Origin: Kangiellaceae bacterium
GTDB taxonomy: Bacteria > Pseudomonadota > Gammaproteobacteria > Enterobacterales > Kangiellaceae
Direction of reading: 5' to 3'
NCBI GenBank assembly: GCA_016743995.1
Contig: JADGFG010000005.1
Coordinates: forward strand, 1-50,693
DNA length: 50,693 nucleotides
Below, in pieces: positions 28,901 to 36,001 of this stretch (the first letter of the stretch is position 1; each line of letters begins with the position of its first letter). Under the pieces are notes generated by a model. It saw only the letters and a list, made by a program, of their open reading frames with translations, was not told the origin of the DNA and searched no databases. Made by a program: the position numbers and the translations under genes.

Positions 28901-29254
28901 GGTACTCAGCCGGGTGGCATTGCGGATACCTGTTCGGCTCAAGGGCCACAAGATTACATTAGCCTGTCAAGTGGTACGCCGGTTTGTGTAACGTCAGGTG
29001 CTGGTGATGAATTGTTCTTCTATTTTTATAACGATGGTGCGACTCAGGCGACTATTCGTACCCAACATGGTTCTGGAAATGCTGATCTTTATTACAGCAA
29101 TGCGGGATGGCCATCAACGTCATCTTATACGCAATCTTCTGTAATTGGTGGAAATAATGAAATGATTACGGTCAGTAATCTACCGGGTGGCTGGAACTAT
29201 ATTATGGTTAACGGCGACCACAGTGGTGTCTCAATACAAGTGGATTTACAATAG
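25916..29254 (+). CDS. Secreted microbial collagenase (peptidase M9) with three PKD and two PPC-like domains
   Basis: The 1112-aa protein is an exported zinc protease acting on collagen-type substrates. It has a signal peptide (residues 1-23, ending NIQA), a His-rich linker, an M9 N-terminal domain (about 80-280) and an M9 catalytic domain with HEYVH (487-491) and third ligand Glu 515 in WWAEGVAEYV. It then has PKD (624-707), PPC (711-817), PKD (821-904), PKD (910-993) and a C-terminal PPC-like domain (1000-1112) shared with the next two proteases. PKD and PPC modules in Vibrio- and Clostridium-type collagenases bind or swell the collagen fibre. AAGGG about ten bases upstream supports the start. 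A hairpin at 29271-29294 follows. Confidence 0.95.
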   Translation: MKNNKLLFAVSAMLMGISANIQAASMQSGPDSPQKPIQTKSSHGHHEAHEAHAPSSETIYSQNASPQTQTMSISAFGAAAPAAACNVNAFATSNSTTLINEIKTQGATCVNELFNAASNIQVTAFSSDNVYSVANHTASLAGSYTGNGSPDMEALYLYIRAGYYVEFYNNGVSFVSWVKPAVKGAIDAFVNNSHFYDNNDNHGKVLQEVITCMDSSEQQDVYLPVVKEWLSRWNQSYATSWNMRSAVNGIFTVLFRGQYNNNFKSMVATDTTLVARLRSFSESTWMVNSEAEYLIANAARELGRLKMYTGASIQSSVDAGLNSVFKSMGYVMYGYGDAVWLGAADTADYYGNCADYGICGYGAQLESQALSQTYTCSSTIKIRSQNMTAAQHSAACSKMGYEENYFHSKLQTGNSPIPGDVNTQLQVNIFDSDTDYGKYGGPIFDINTNNGGMYLEGNPGLAGNVPNFVAYEASYANADHYVWNLEHEYVHYLDGRFDLAGDFNAPTAKVVWWAEGVAEYVANQDNNQRAYDTIHDGTTFGLSTIFATTYDGFDQDRIYRWGYLAVRFMFERHFTEVQAMRNETRAGNWSAYQSRVNSWANNYSNEFNSWLQTVTPGTTNPPGNVAPTASANGPYSGTANGSIAFSSAGSTDSDGTITSYSWNFGDGASSTQANPSHSYASAGNYTATLTVTDDKGATGSATATVTVNASGGNEITNGGSVTGLSANTGQTTAAYFIDVPSGATNLVIAISGGSGDADLYTRQGSAPTSGSYNCRPYAGGNNETCTEANPTAGRWYMNVEAYSTFSGVTLTASYDAGQGSNVAPTAVVNGPYSGDVNASISFSSNGSSDSDGSIASYSWDFGDGATSTSANPAHAYSSAGNFTVTLTVTDDGGLTHSASTSATISSGPQNTPPVAYVNGPYSGDEGVAVAFSSANSYDPDGSVASYSWDFGDGSSSSQANPNHTYAAAGTYNVTLTVTDNSGASVSDTTTASINGGTQPGGIADTCSAQGPQDYISLSSGTPVCVTSGAGDELFFYFYNDGATQATIRTQHGSGNADLYYSNAGWPSTSSYTQSSVIGGNNEMITVSNLPGGWNYIMVNGDHSGVSIQVDLQ

Positions 29255-29270
29255 GTACCATTGTATGTGA

Positions 29271-29294
29271 TGCAATAAATTAATTTTTATTGCA
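29271..29294 (+). terminator. Hairpin after first collagenase gene
   Basis: TGCAATAAA (29271-29279) and TTTATTGCA (29286-29294) form a perfect nine-bp AT-rich stem with a six-base loop, 17 bp after the stop codon. A weak T-rich tail (TCGGTTTTA) follows. Confidence 0.6.
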
Positions 29295-29306
29295 TCGGTT
29301 TTATCC

Positions 29307-29344
29307 GAGCTTCATAGAATGTTAATTAATGTTTTATGAAGCTC
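29307..29344 (+). terminator. Second hairpin after first collagenase gene
   Basis: GAGCTTCATA (29307-29316) pairs perfectly with TATGAAGCTC (29335-29344) around an 18-nt AT-rich loop. There is no T tract; it may be an mRNA-stabilising or backup termination structure. Confidence 0.45.
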
Positions 29345-29545
29345 ACATAATCTGACCGTATATTGATTGGGTTACTGAAAAGTAACAAGAGTGTGTGAAA
29401 AATTCAGGGATAAAATTGATGAAAAGTGACCTTATGATGATCAATTTTATGCCGGTAACAGATTAAGCGTATTGCTTCTTTTAGCAGACGTTTAATAACA
29501 AAAGGCATTATGAAAAAGGTTGTATTAATGCTTTTACAAACACAT

Positions 29546-29639
29546 GTTTTTCCAATTTAATATTGGTTAGATGCGATTAAAAAGTACTGGTTGTTTTCAG
29601 CGGGCTTTTTATTTCTAACATTTATTATGTAGTTTAGAA
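29546..29639 (+). promoter_or_regulatory. Upstream element shared with the M43 protease gene
   Basis: GTTTTTCCAATTTAATA (29546-29562) occurs identically at 32627-32643. In both places it lies about 130 bp before a protease start (128 and 133 bp), and it is followed after about 75 bp by a second related block (TTATTATGTAGTTTAGAA here, 29622-29639). Here the first block extends into an inverted repeat CCAAT-N5-ATTGG (29552-29566). This suggests a common operator or promoter for the two exoprotease genes. Confidence 0.5.
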
Positions 29640-29673
29640 GGACATATTTTTATGATTAATGATAGGTAAAAAT

Positions 29674-32175
29674 ATGAAATTTAAAAGAAGACTTCTCGTC
29701 GCGTCGATGTTGACGATGGGAATGTGCGCCAGTATTCAAGCGGCATCTCAACAATCTATACCTAATACACCACATGAACATGCGCACCATGCTGTTCCCA
29801 CAATGACTGATGAAAGATCTCCGCTAGCGGAATCACCCGTTAGAGAAGATGCAAATCTTCAAAATCATCAGCCAAATATGGCTTTTCGAACAATGGCAGC
29901 CGCTGCCACTTGTGATGTCAATGCCTTTGCAACTTCGAATTCAAGAACTCTGATCACAGAAATAAAAAAGCAGGGTTTTTATTGTGTTAATGAATTATTT
30001 AGTGCGTCATCCAGCGTTCAGGAAAGAACTTTCAGTTCGGATAACATGTACTCAGTTGCCAATGAAGCAAGGGGAATGTCGAGCAGATATCAAGGAACTG
30101 GTGACGCAGAATTACAATCAATATTTTTATATCTTAGAGCGGGTTATTATGTCGAATATAATAATAGCAGAGTCAGTTTTATTTCCTGGGTTAAACCGGC
30201 GGTAAAAAATGCCATTGATGCCTTTGTCAATAATAGTAACTTTTATAATAATGATAATAATCATGGGCTGGTATTACGAGAAGTATTATCAACAATGGAT
30301 GGCTCTCAACAGCAAGATGTTTATTTGCCAGTTGTTAAAGCATGGTTGAGTCGTTGGAATCAGAGTTATCTTGTTAATGATAATATGGCTCGTGGCGTAA
30401 GCCAGATTAATAATATTTTATGGCGTGGCCAGTGGAACGCAAATTTTAGAGCAAAAGTTTCAAATGATAGAGACCTGGTCATCAAGCTTCGTGATTTTGT
30501 GACTCGTTCTTACATGATCGGTAGTACAGCAGAGTTTCTGGCGCGAGATGCAGCAGGTGAACTGGCTCGATTCAAGTCTAGACCCTACCAGGGGGCTGCG
30601 ATTCAGTCTGATGTAGATTCAGCACTGAATTATATTTTCAACTCATCAGGTTTTCGGAAAGTGGGGCACGGTGATGCTGTCTGGATTAAGGCGGCTCATA
30701 TTTCATCGTATTATAGTCAGTGTTCAACCTATAACATTTGTGGTTGGCGAGAAACAATAAAAGCACAAACACTGCCTCAAACTTATAATTGTACTGGGAT
30801 TGACATTACAGTGCGTTCACAGGATTTAACGGCTAAACAACAAAGGTCAGCCTGTGCCGTAATGGCCACAGAGGAAGGTTATTTTCATACTAAACTGAGT
30901 ACGGGTAGTCAACCGGTAGCAGATGATAACAATACCCACTTGCAGATTAATATCTGGAATACTAAACAAGATTACCAGAAGTATTCTGAAGGTGCATTTG
31001 CAAATGATACTAATAATGGTGGTATGTATCTGGAAGGTGATCCTTCAAAACCTGGCAATGTTCCTAACTTTGTTGCCCATGAAGCAGACTATGCGAATCT
31101 CGATCATCTTATCTGGAACCTGGAACATGAATATGTTCATTATCTGGATGGTCGATTTGATTTGTATGGTGATTATAATGCGCCACCGAGAACAACACCG
31201 ATTGTCTGGTGGTCTGAAGGAGTGGCTGAATATATTTCCAAAAAAGATAACAACCAACGAGCTATAGATACCATTAATGATGGTTCAACTTTTACTTTAT
31301 CTCAGGTTATCAACACCACCTATGACGGATTTGATCAGGATCGTATTTATCGATGGGGTTATCTTGCTGTTCGTTTTATGTATGAAAGATATTACAACGA
31401 GCTTCAATCAATGCTAAATGAAACGCGTGCTGGTAACTGGACGGCTTATAAAACTCGTGTTGACCGCTGGGGTAGTTATTATGGGAATGAATTTGCAACA
31501 TGGACACGTGGCCTGACTAATACGACACCTCCTCCTACGGGTAATGTAGCACCTGTAGCAGTTGTCAATGGTCCTTATTCTGCCGCTACTGGAGATGTGG
31601 TTAATTTTAGTAGTCGTGGATCCAATGATAGTGATGGACGAATTGTCAGTTATCACTGGGACTTTGGTGATGGCAATGTGAGTAGCGATCCAGATCCTGT
31701 TCACACTTATACAAGAAAAGGTAATTTTACGGTTAAGTTGACTGTTACCGATGATGGTAGAAAAACAGGAGCTGATAGCACAACCGCTTCTATTGGCGGA
31801 ACAACGCCTCCGCCGCCTGTTGGAAACCTGCCTGATGTTTGTGCTTCTGCCGGACCACAAACTGGTGGAACATTAACTGCTGGTCGGGCGATCTGTGTTG
31901 GTAGCGGCGATCCTGTTTGGTTCAACGTTGCTGAGGTGAATAGTCATTCCAGTATTCGAATTATGACTGGTCATGGACAGAATGATTTGAACATTGATTA
32001 TAAAAATGGAGGCTGGCCAACAGACACTAGTTATGATGGCCGCTCTGCAAATGCAGGAAACAATGAGTGTATTTTCCTGACTAATCAGAGTCAATATTGG
32101 GGATACATAAAAGTTTATGGTTCTGCAACGGGAGCATCCATGCGGGTAGATTTTGATACTTCAGGTTGTCCTTAA
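29674..32175 (+). CDS. Second secreted collagenase (peptidase M9), shorter paralogue
   Basis: The product is a paralogue of the upstream collagenase, colinear through the N-terminal and catalytic domains. I prefer ATG 29674 over 29659 because the signal peptide then aligns with the first copy (MKFKRRLLVASM) and AGGT lies seven bases upstream. The zinc site HEYVH lies near residues 485-489 and the third ligand is in WWSEGVAEYI. Only one PKD (about 623-707) and the shared C-terminal domain (717-833) follow, so the PPC and two PKD units of the first copy are absent. It differs from its neighbour throughout, which suggests an old duplication. A strong terminator follows at 32239. Confidence 0.94.
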   Translation: MKFKRRLLVASMLTMGMCASIQAASQQSIPNTPHEHAHHAVPTMTDERSPLAESPVREDANLQNHQPNMAFRTMAAAATCDVNAFATSNSRTLITEIKKQGFYCVNELFSASSSVQERTFSSDNMYSVANEARGMSSRYQGTGDAELQSIFLYLRAGYYVEYNNSRVSFISWVKPAVKNAIDAFVNNSNFYNNDNNHGLVLREVLSTMDGSQQQDVYLPVVKAWLSRWNQSYLVNDNMARGVSQINNILWRGQWNANFRAKVSNDRDLVIKLRDFVTRSYMIGSTAEFLARDAAGELARFKSRPYQGAAIQSDVDSALNYIFNSSGFRKVGHGDAVWIKAAHISSYYSQCSTYNICGWRETIKAQTLPQTYNCTGIDITVRSQDLTAKQQRSACAVMATEEGYFHTKLSTGSQPVADDNNTHLQINIWNTKQDYQKYSEGAFANDTNNGGMYLEGDPSKPGNVPNFVAHEADYANLDHLIWNLEHEYVHYLDGRFDLYGDYNAPPRTTPIVWWSEGVAEYISKKDNNQRAIDTINDGSTFTLSQVINTTYDGFDQDRIYRWGYLAVRFMYERYYNELQSMLNETRAGNWTAYKTRVDRWGSYYGNEFATWTRGLTNTTPPPTGNVAPVAVVNGPYSAATGDVVNFSSRGSNDSDGRIVSYHWDFGDGNVSSDPDPVHTYTRKGNFTVKLTVTDDGRKTGADSTTASIGGTTPPPPVGNLPDVCASAGPQTGGTLTAGRAICVGSGDPVWFNVAEVNSHSSIRIMTGHGQNDLNIDYKNGGWPTDTSYDGRSANAGNNECIFLTNQSQYWGYIKVYGSATGASMRVDFDTSGCP

Positions 32176-32238
32176 GTTATTAGTGCCTGTTAATAAAAAG
32201 TAGTATTACAAAAAGATATCAATTTAAATTTGATATCG

Positions 32239-32274
32239 TTAAACACCTTCTTTTATAGAGGGTGTTTAATTTTT
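32239..32274 (+). terminator. Rho-independent terminator of second collagenase gene
   Basis: TTAAACACCTTCT (32239-32251) pairs with AGAGGGTGTTTAA (32257-32269) over 13 bp with one T-G wobble and a five-base loop, followed by TTTTT. A small AT-rich palindrome (GATATCAA with TTGATATC) precedes it. Confidence 0.9.
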
Positions 32275-32550
32275 ACAGGTGAATTTAAAAAAATTCTCGG
32301 AGACAAATATTCATGAAATTAAATTAAATTTATTGAGGTAAAAGTTGCATGATTGTCTAAACTGAACCAGTTAAATGTCAACAGGTTATTAGTAGTTACG
32401 AGTTAAAAAATTGCAGATTAACAAGTGGCTACAGGTTTAATTTAATTTCACGACAAAAGAACATCAGGTATAAAAAAGTTTGCTCACATAATTTTTTTGT
32501 ATATCGATGTATTCAGGTTTTTTGTATTAAAAAATGCCTGACATCACTAA

Positions 32551-32595
32551 GCGACAAATATTAACCATTTGTCGCGTGCTGCTAAATAACACGCG
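32551..32595 (+). repeat. Two overlapping hairpins upstream of the M43 protease gene
   Basis: GCGACAAAT (32551-32559) pairs with ATTTGTCGC (32567-32575). CGCGTG (32573-32578) pairs with CACGCG (32590-32595). The arms share three bases (32573-32575), so the two stems compete for them. No T tract follows. The rest of 32275-32759 is AT-rich and holds no ORF. Confidence 0.45.
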
Positions 32596-32626
32596 ATTAG
32601 CGATATGATTTAGCAAAATGTAAAGC

Positions 32627-32717
32627 GTTTTTCCAATTTAATACTGACGCAAAATCTATCAGGATATTGTTCATCAGGGAGCTGTAAACTGGCGATCAGT
32701 TATTACGAAGTTTAGAA
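32627..32717 (+). promoter_or_regulatory. Upstream element of the M43 protease gene, shared with second collagenase
   Basis: GTTTTTCCAATTTAATA (32627-32643) and TTATTACGAAGTTTAGAA (32700-32717) repeat the two blocks found upstream of the second collagenase gene, at matching distances from the start codon. Only half of the CCAAT/ATTGG inverted repeat is kept here. Confidence 0.5.
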
Positions 32718-32759
32718 AAACAAAAATAATAAGTTAACTTCCTTTAAAGGAGAATAATA

Positions 32760-35165
32760 ATGAACGTTCCTGAAAGATCCTATATCAAAGGGGTATTGGC
32801 TGTTTGTATTACAGCCGTGATAACGACGTCTTCCGCTTTTGAAGCGCCATCCAGCAAAGCCAAAGCTAAAAAAGGCCCAACCATTTCAAAACAGGAAATG
32901 GCTCAAATTCAGACACAGGCAGTTCAGAGAAATACCCATTTACATTCAAATGGTTGTCACTCCGATCATTCTGCTAAAAAAGCTTATAATAATGCGTCGG
33001 CTGAAGTTAGAGAAATTATGAGTAATGCCAGAAATAGCCTGGAACGAAGCAGCTCTCCTTCGTTGTTTTCTCAAGGCATGATTTCTCCCATGGCAGCCAT
33101 GCCTGCACAAGTGATCATTCCGGTTGTTGTGCATGTGGTTCATGACTGGGGTCCAGAGTACATCGGTGAATATCAGATTACTGATGCGATTGAGCAAATG
33201 AATGAAGATTATGCGGCCTGGCCTTATGCCGGTTCTGTTGACGGTTTTGGTCATTTACAGACTGATATTGGTGTTACCTTTAAACTGGCAACACTTGACC
33301 CACAAGGCGCTCCCACTTCCGGGATCACTTATACTCAGTCTTATACCACTTACGACGGTACAGAAGGCCCACTACAAAGCACGATTAACTGGCCTAGAGA
33401 AAAATACCTGAATGTCTGGGTGGTTAACAGCTCTGATGGTACCGGCAATGGTTCGGCTTATTCTAACTATCCTTCGACCGTTGACAACGGTACTGGCCAG
33501 GAATTCTGGGATGGTATTGTTGTGTCTTACTGGGCGATGGGAAGAACAGGGTCTGCAATTTCTACTCATCACAAAATAATGACTCATGAAGCCGGACACT
33601 GGTTGAACCTGAAGCATATCTGGGGTGATGTCTATAATAATGGCGACTATAATTCCTGTTCAACTGATGATGGTGTCAACGACACGCCAAATACCTCTGG
33701 TAACACAGGTTGTTATGCGGGTTACACTTGTGGTTCTTCAGATAATTCAGAAAACTTTATGGATTATGGTACCTGTACCACAATGTTCAGCTATGGACAG
33801 AGTGATCGCATGCGCGCAGCCCTGGCATCACATGTTGCTGACAGAAACAACCTCTGGACAACTGCAAATCTGATAGCCACCGGTTTGATGACCGGTAATG
33901 TGCCACCAGTGGCGAATGCCAATGGCCCATACGCGACGACTACCGGCAGTGCGATAAGCTTTAGTAGTGCAGGTTCTAGTGAGCCAGGCGGAACGCTTGT
34001 CAGTTATGAGTGGAGTTTTGGTGATGGTCGAAAAAGTACACAGGCTAATCCTACACATACTTATGCCAGCAACGGCAGTTATTCGGTTACGTTAACCGTG
34101 ACCGATGATGATGGAGAAACCGGTAGCGAAACAACGACAGCGTCGGTATTTGCCGTAGGTGCCTTTATTTCAAGCGAAAGCGAACCGAATGATAGTTCAG
34201 GTCAGGCCAGCGGTGCAATTGGTCCAATCAGTAAAATTCAAGGTTCAATTTCTCATGGTAGTGATGATGACTGGTTCTATTTTGATCTGACAGCACCAGA
34301 TTCAGTGAAGATTGATGTGAGCATCTTAAGCAGTGCTGATCTTGATTTCTGGGTTTATCATGAGTCTGATTTGAATAACTATGTGGCTGAAGCTTATGGC
34401 AATACCAACCTGGAAAGTGTTAGCTTTCAAGCAGCGCAAGCCGGAAGATATTTTGTCTATGTGGACGGCTGGGGCGGAGAAACCAGTGCTTATGAAATGA
34501 CGATTCAGGCGAGTAAGTTTGATACCGGTGGTACTACAACACCAACAAATCCGGTCGCCAGCATCAATGGACCTTATACGGGAAGTATTGGACAACCGGT
34601 TCAATTTAGTAGCTCCGGTTCTTCTGGTTCAAATGGTAGCAGCATTACCGAATATCGGTGGAGCTTTGGCGATGGCAGTTCAAGTGCCTCAGCAAATCCA
34701 ACTCATGCCTATTCACGAGCGGGTAACTTTGATGTTTCTCTAACCGTTACTGATAGTTCAGGCGCTACGGGTCGTCAGTCAACGACTGTCGCAGTGACAG
34801 AGTCTGGTGGAGGCACTGTGCCTGATGCTTGTGCATCGGGTTCACCGCAAACCAGTGGTACTCTCGAAGGGGGTGTAGCCATGTGTCTGGGAAGTGATAA
34901 CACCATGTATTTCAGTATCGAAGAAGTGAATGGTTATAATAGTATTGCTATTTCAACGGGTAATGGTTCAGGTGATCTTGATATTGAATATAGCAATACC
35001 GGCTGGCCCAATGGTAGTAATACTCAGGGAAGCTCTGCTGGTGCAGATAATAGTGAATGTATCTATATGACTAGCCAGAGTGAGTACTGGGGATATCTTA
35101 AAGTTTCAGGCAGTTCATCAGGTGCGACTGTGATTGTCGACTTTGATACTGCTGGTTGTCGATAA
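32760..35165 (+). CDS. Secreted M43 (cytophagalysin/pappalysin-type) metalloprotease with PKD and PPC domains
   Basis: The 801-aa protein has an N-terminal export signal (about residues 1-27), a His-containing propeptide region (30-120), and an M43 catalytic domain with HEAGHWLNLKH (from residue 276) plus a Met-turn in ENFMDYG. Then come PKD (about 380-463), PPC (468-583, with NDSSGQA and DDDWFYFDL), PKD (596-680) and the C-terminal domain (686-801) common to the two collagenases. AAAGGAG seven bases upstream gives a strong start. The product is expected to be secreted and to cleave extracellular proteins. It sits behind the same upstream element as the second collagenase, which suggests co-regulation, and ends at a strong terminator. 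Confidence 0.93.
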   Translation: MNVPERSYIKGVLAVCITAVITTSSAFEAPSSKAKAKKGPTISKQEMAQIQTQAVQRNTHLHSNGCHSDHSAKKAYNNASAEVREIMSNARNSLERSSSPSLFSQGMISPMAAMPAQVIIPVVVHVVHDWGPEYIGEYQITDAIEQMNEDYAAWPYAGSVDGFGHLQTDIGVTFKLATLDPQGAPTSGITYTQSYTTYDGTEGPLQSTINWPREKYLNVWVVNSSDGTGNGSAYSNYPSTVDNGTGQEFWDGIVVSYWAMGRTGSAISTHHKIMTHEAGHWLNLKHIWGDVYNNGDYNSCSTDDGVNDTPNTSGNTGCYAGYTCGSSDNSENFMDYGTCTTMFSYGQSDRMRAALASHVADRNNLWTTANLIATGLMTGNVPPVANANGPYATTTGSAISFSSAGSSEPGGTLVSYEWSFGDGRKSTQANPTHTYASNGSYSVTLTVTDDDGETGSETTTASVFAVGAFISSESEPNDSSGQASGAIGPISKIQGSISHGSDDDWFYFDLTAPDSVKIDVSILSSADLDFWVYHESDLNNYVAEAYGNTNLESVSFQAAQAGRYFVYVDGWGGETSAYEMTIQASKFDTGGTTTPTNPVASINGPYTGSIGQPVQFSSSGSSGSNGSSITEYRWSFGDGSSSASANPTHAYSRAGNFDVSLTVTDSSGATGRQSTTVAVTESGGGTVPDACASGSPQTSGTLEGGVAMCLGSDNTMYFSIEEVNGYNSIAISTGNGSGDLDIEYSNTGWPNGSNTQGSSAGADNSECIYMTSQSEYWGYLKVSGSSSGATVIVDFDTAGCR

Positions 35166-35246
35166 GATAGCAATTTGTGACTTTATAACCGTTGTTATAT
35201 AGCGGTTTTAACAGACCGAGCGTTATTAGTCACATCAACGTCAATT

Positions 35247-35276
35247 AAAGCCATACCATTCAGGTATGGCTTTTTT
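35247..35276 (+). terminator. Rho-independent terminator of M43 protease gene
   Basis: AAAGCCATACC (35247-35257), loop ATTCA and GGTATGGCTTT (35263-35273) form a perfect 11-bp stem followed by further T residues. Confidence 0.93.
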
Positions 35277-35418
35277 ATGGAAGAATATCTCTGTTGAAAC
35301 GTCAGGTTCATACTGATCTGTTTAAACGAGGCAAAAAGCGATAGAATAATTGCTAATTATTTTTATGTTTATCAATTTGTCTTTTTATCAATAATCTATC
35401 TATATGGAGTTGTTAATT

Positions 35419-35835
35419 ATGAATAAACCGGAAGGTGCTGGTGGCACAAAAGGCGGCGTAGGACGTTATCTGGCAGGTTTGCTGATGATGTGTACCGGTG
35501 GTTATCTTTTTCTGTCAAAGATTGCTGTCACTTCGGCTATGAGCCACGGCTTTGGATTTGGCAGTCATTTATACTCTATGGGTGGCGGCTTCAACGTTAC
35601 CGGGGGCATGATACTCATTCCATTTTTTATCGGCGTTATCATGGTCTTCTGGAACAGTAAAAATCCATTTGGCTGGTTATTGAGTGGTGGAAGCATTATT
35701 GCATTAATGGCAGGCATTATTGTGAATATAAGAATGATGATTATGCCAATGAGTGCTTTTGACATAATCATGTTATTAATATTGATTGCAGGCGGCGCAG
35801 GATTATTTTTTAGTTCTTTACGAAAATTCAGTTAA
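35419..35835 (+). CDS. Small four-helix membrane protein of unknown function
   Basis: The protein (138 aa from ATG 35419) has about four hydrophobic segments, a Gly-rich N-terminus (GAGGTKGGVGRY) and Met- and Gly-rich loops (SMGGGFNVTGGMIL). I choose 35419 because GGAG (35406-35409) lies nine bases upstream; the longer ATG 35404 would place this ribosome site inside the gene. I do not recognise the family. A near-perfect inverted repeat (35831-35862) overlaps its end and may act as terminator. Confidence 0.68.
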   Translation: MNKPEGAGGTKGGVGRYLAGLLMMCTGGYLFLSKIAVTSAMSHGFGFGSHLYSMGGGFNVTGGMILIPFFIGVIMVFWNSKNPFGWLLSGGSIIALMAGIIVNIRMMIMPMSAFDIIMLLILIAGGAGLFFSSLRKFS

Positions 35836-35862
35836 ACTTAAATGAATCAGGTTTAAGTTAAC
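35831..35862 (+). terminator. AT-rich inverted repeat at the end of the small membrane protein gene
   Basis: GTTAAACTTAAA and TTTAAGTTAAC pair with one bulged base around a short loop. There is no T tract, so this is a weak terminator candidate. Confidence 0.35.
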
Positions 35863-35985
35863 GGATTGAAAGCTTATCAAGTTGAGGGTTTGTCAAATTA
35901 AAAATCTGTCAGCTTGAAAGCTTATCAAGTTAAAAGTCTATCAAGTTAAAAGTCTATCAAGTTAAAAGTCTATCAAGTTAAAAGT
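35863..35985 (+). repeat. 16-bp tandem repeat array upstream of M1 aminopeptidase gene
   Basis: At least seven 16-bp units are contiguous from 35863. The last three full ones (35927-35974) are identical, AAGTTAAAAGTCTATC, followed by a partial copy. The first four are diverged but keep the 16-bp register (for example AAGTTGAGGGTTTGTC and AGCTTGAAAGCTTATC). The array ends about 16 bp before the ATG of the aminopeptidase gene, so it fills its leader. Confidence 0.9.
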
Positions 35986-36001
35986 TCAGTGAGATTCGAA
36001 A

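Noticed and set aside
35863-35985. CRISPR-like repeat array
   Set aside because: The 16-bp units are directly adjacent with no spacers, and no cas genes are nearby; it is a minisatellite.
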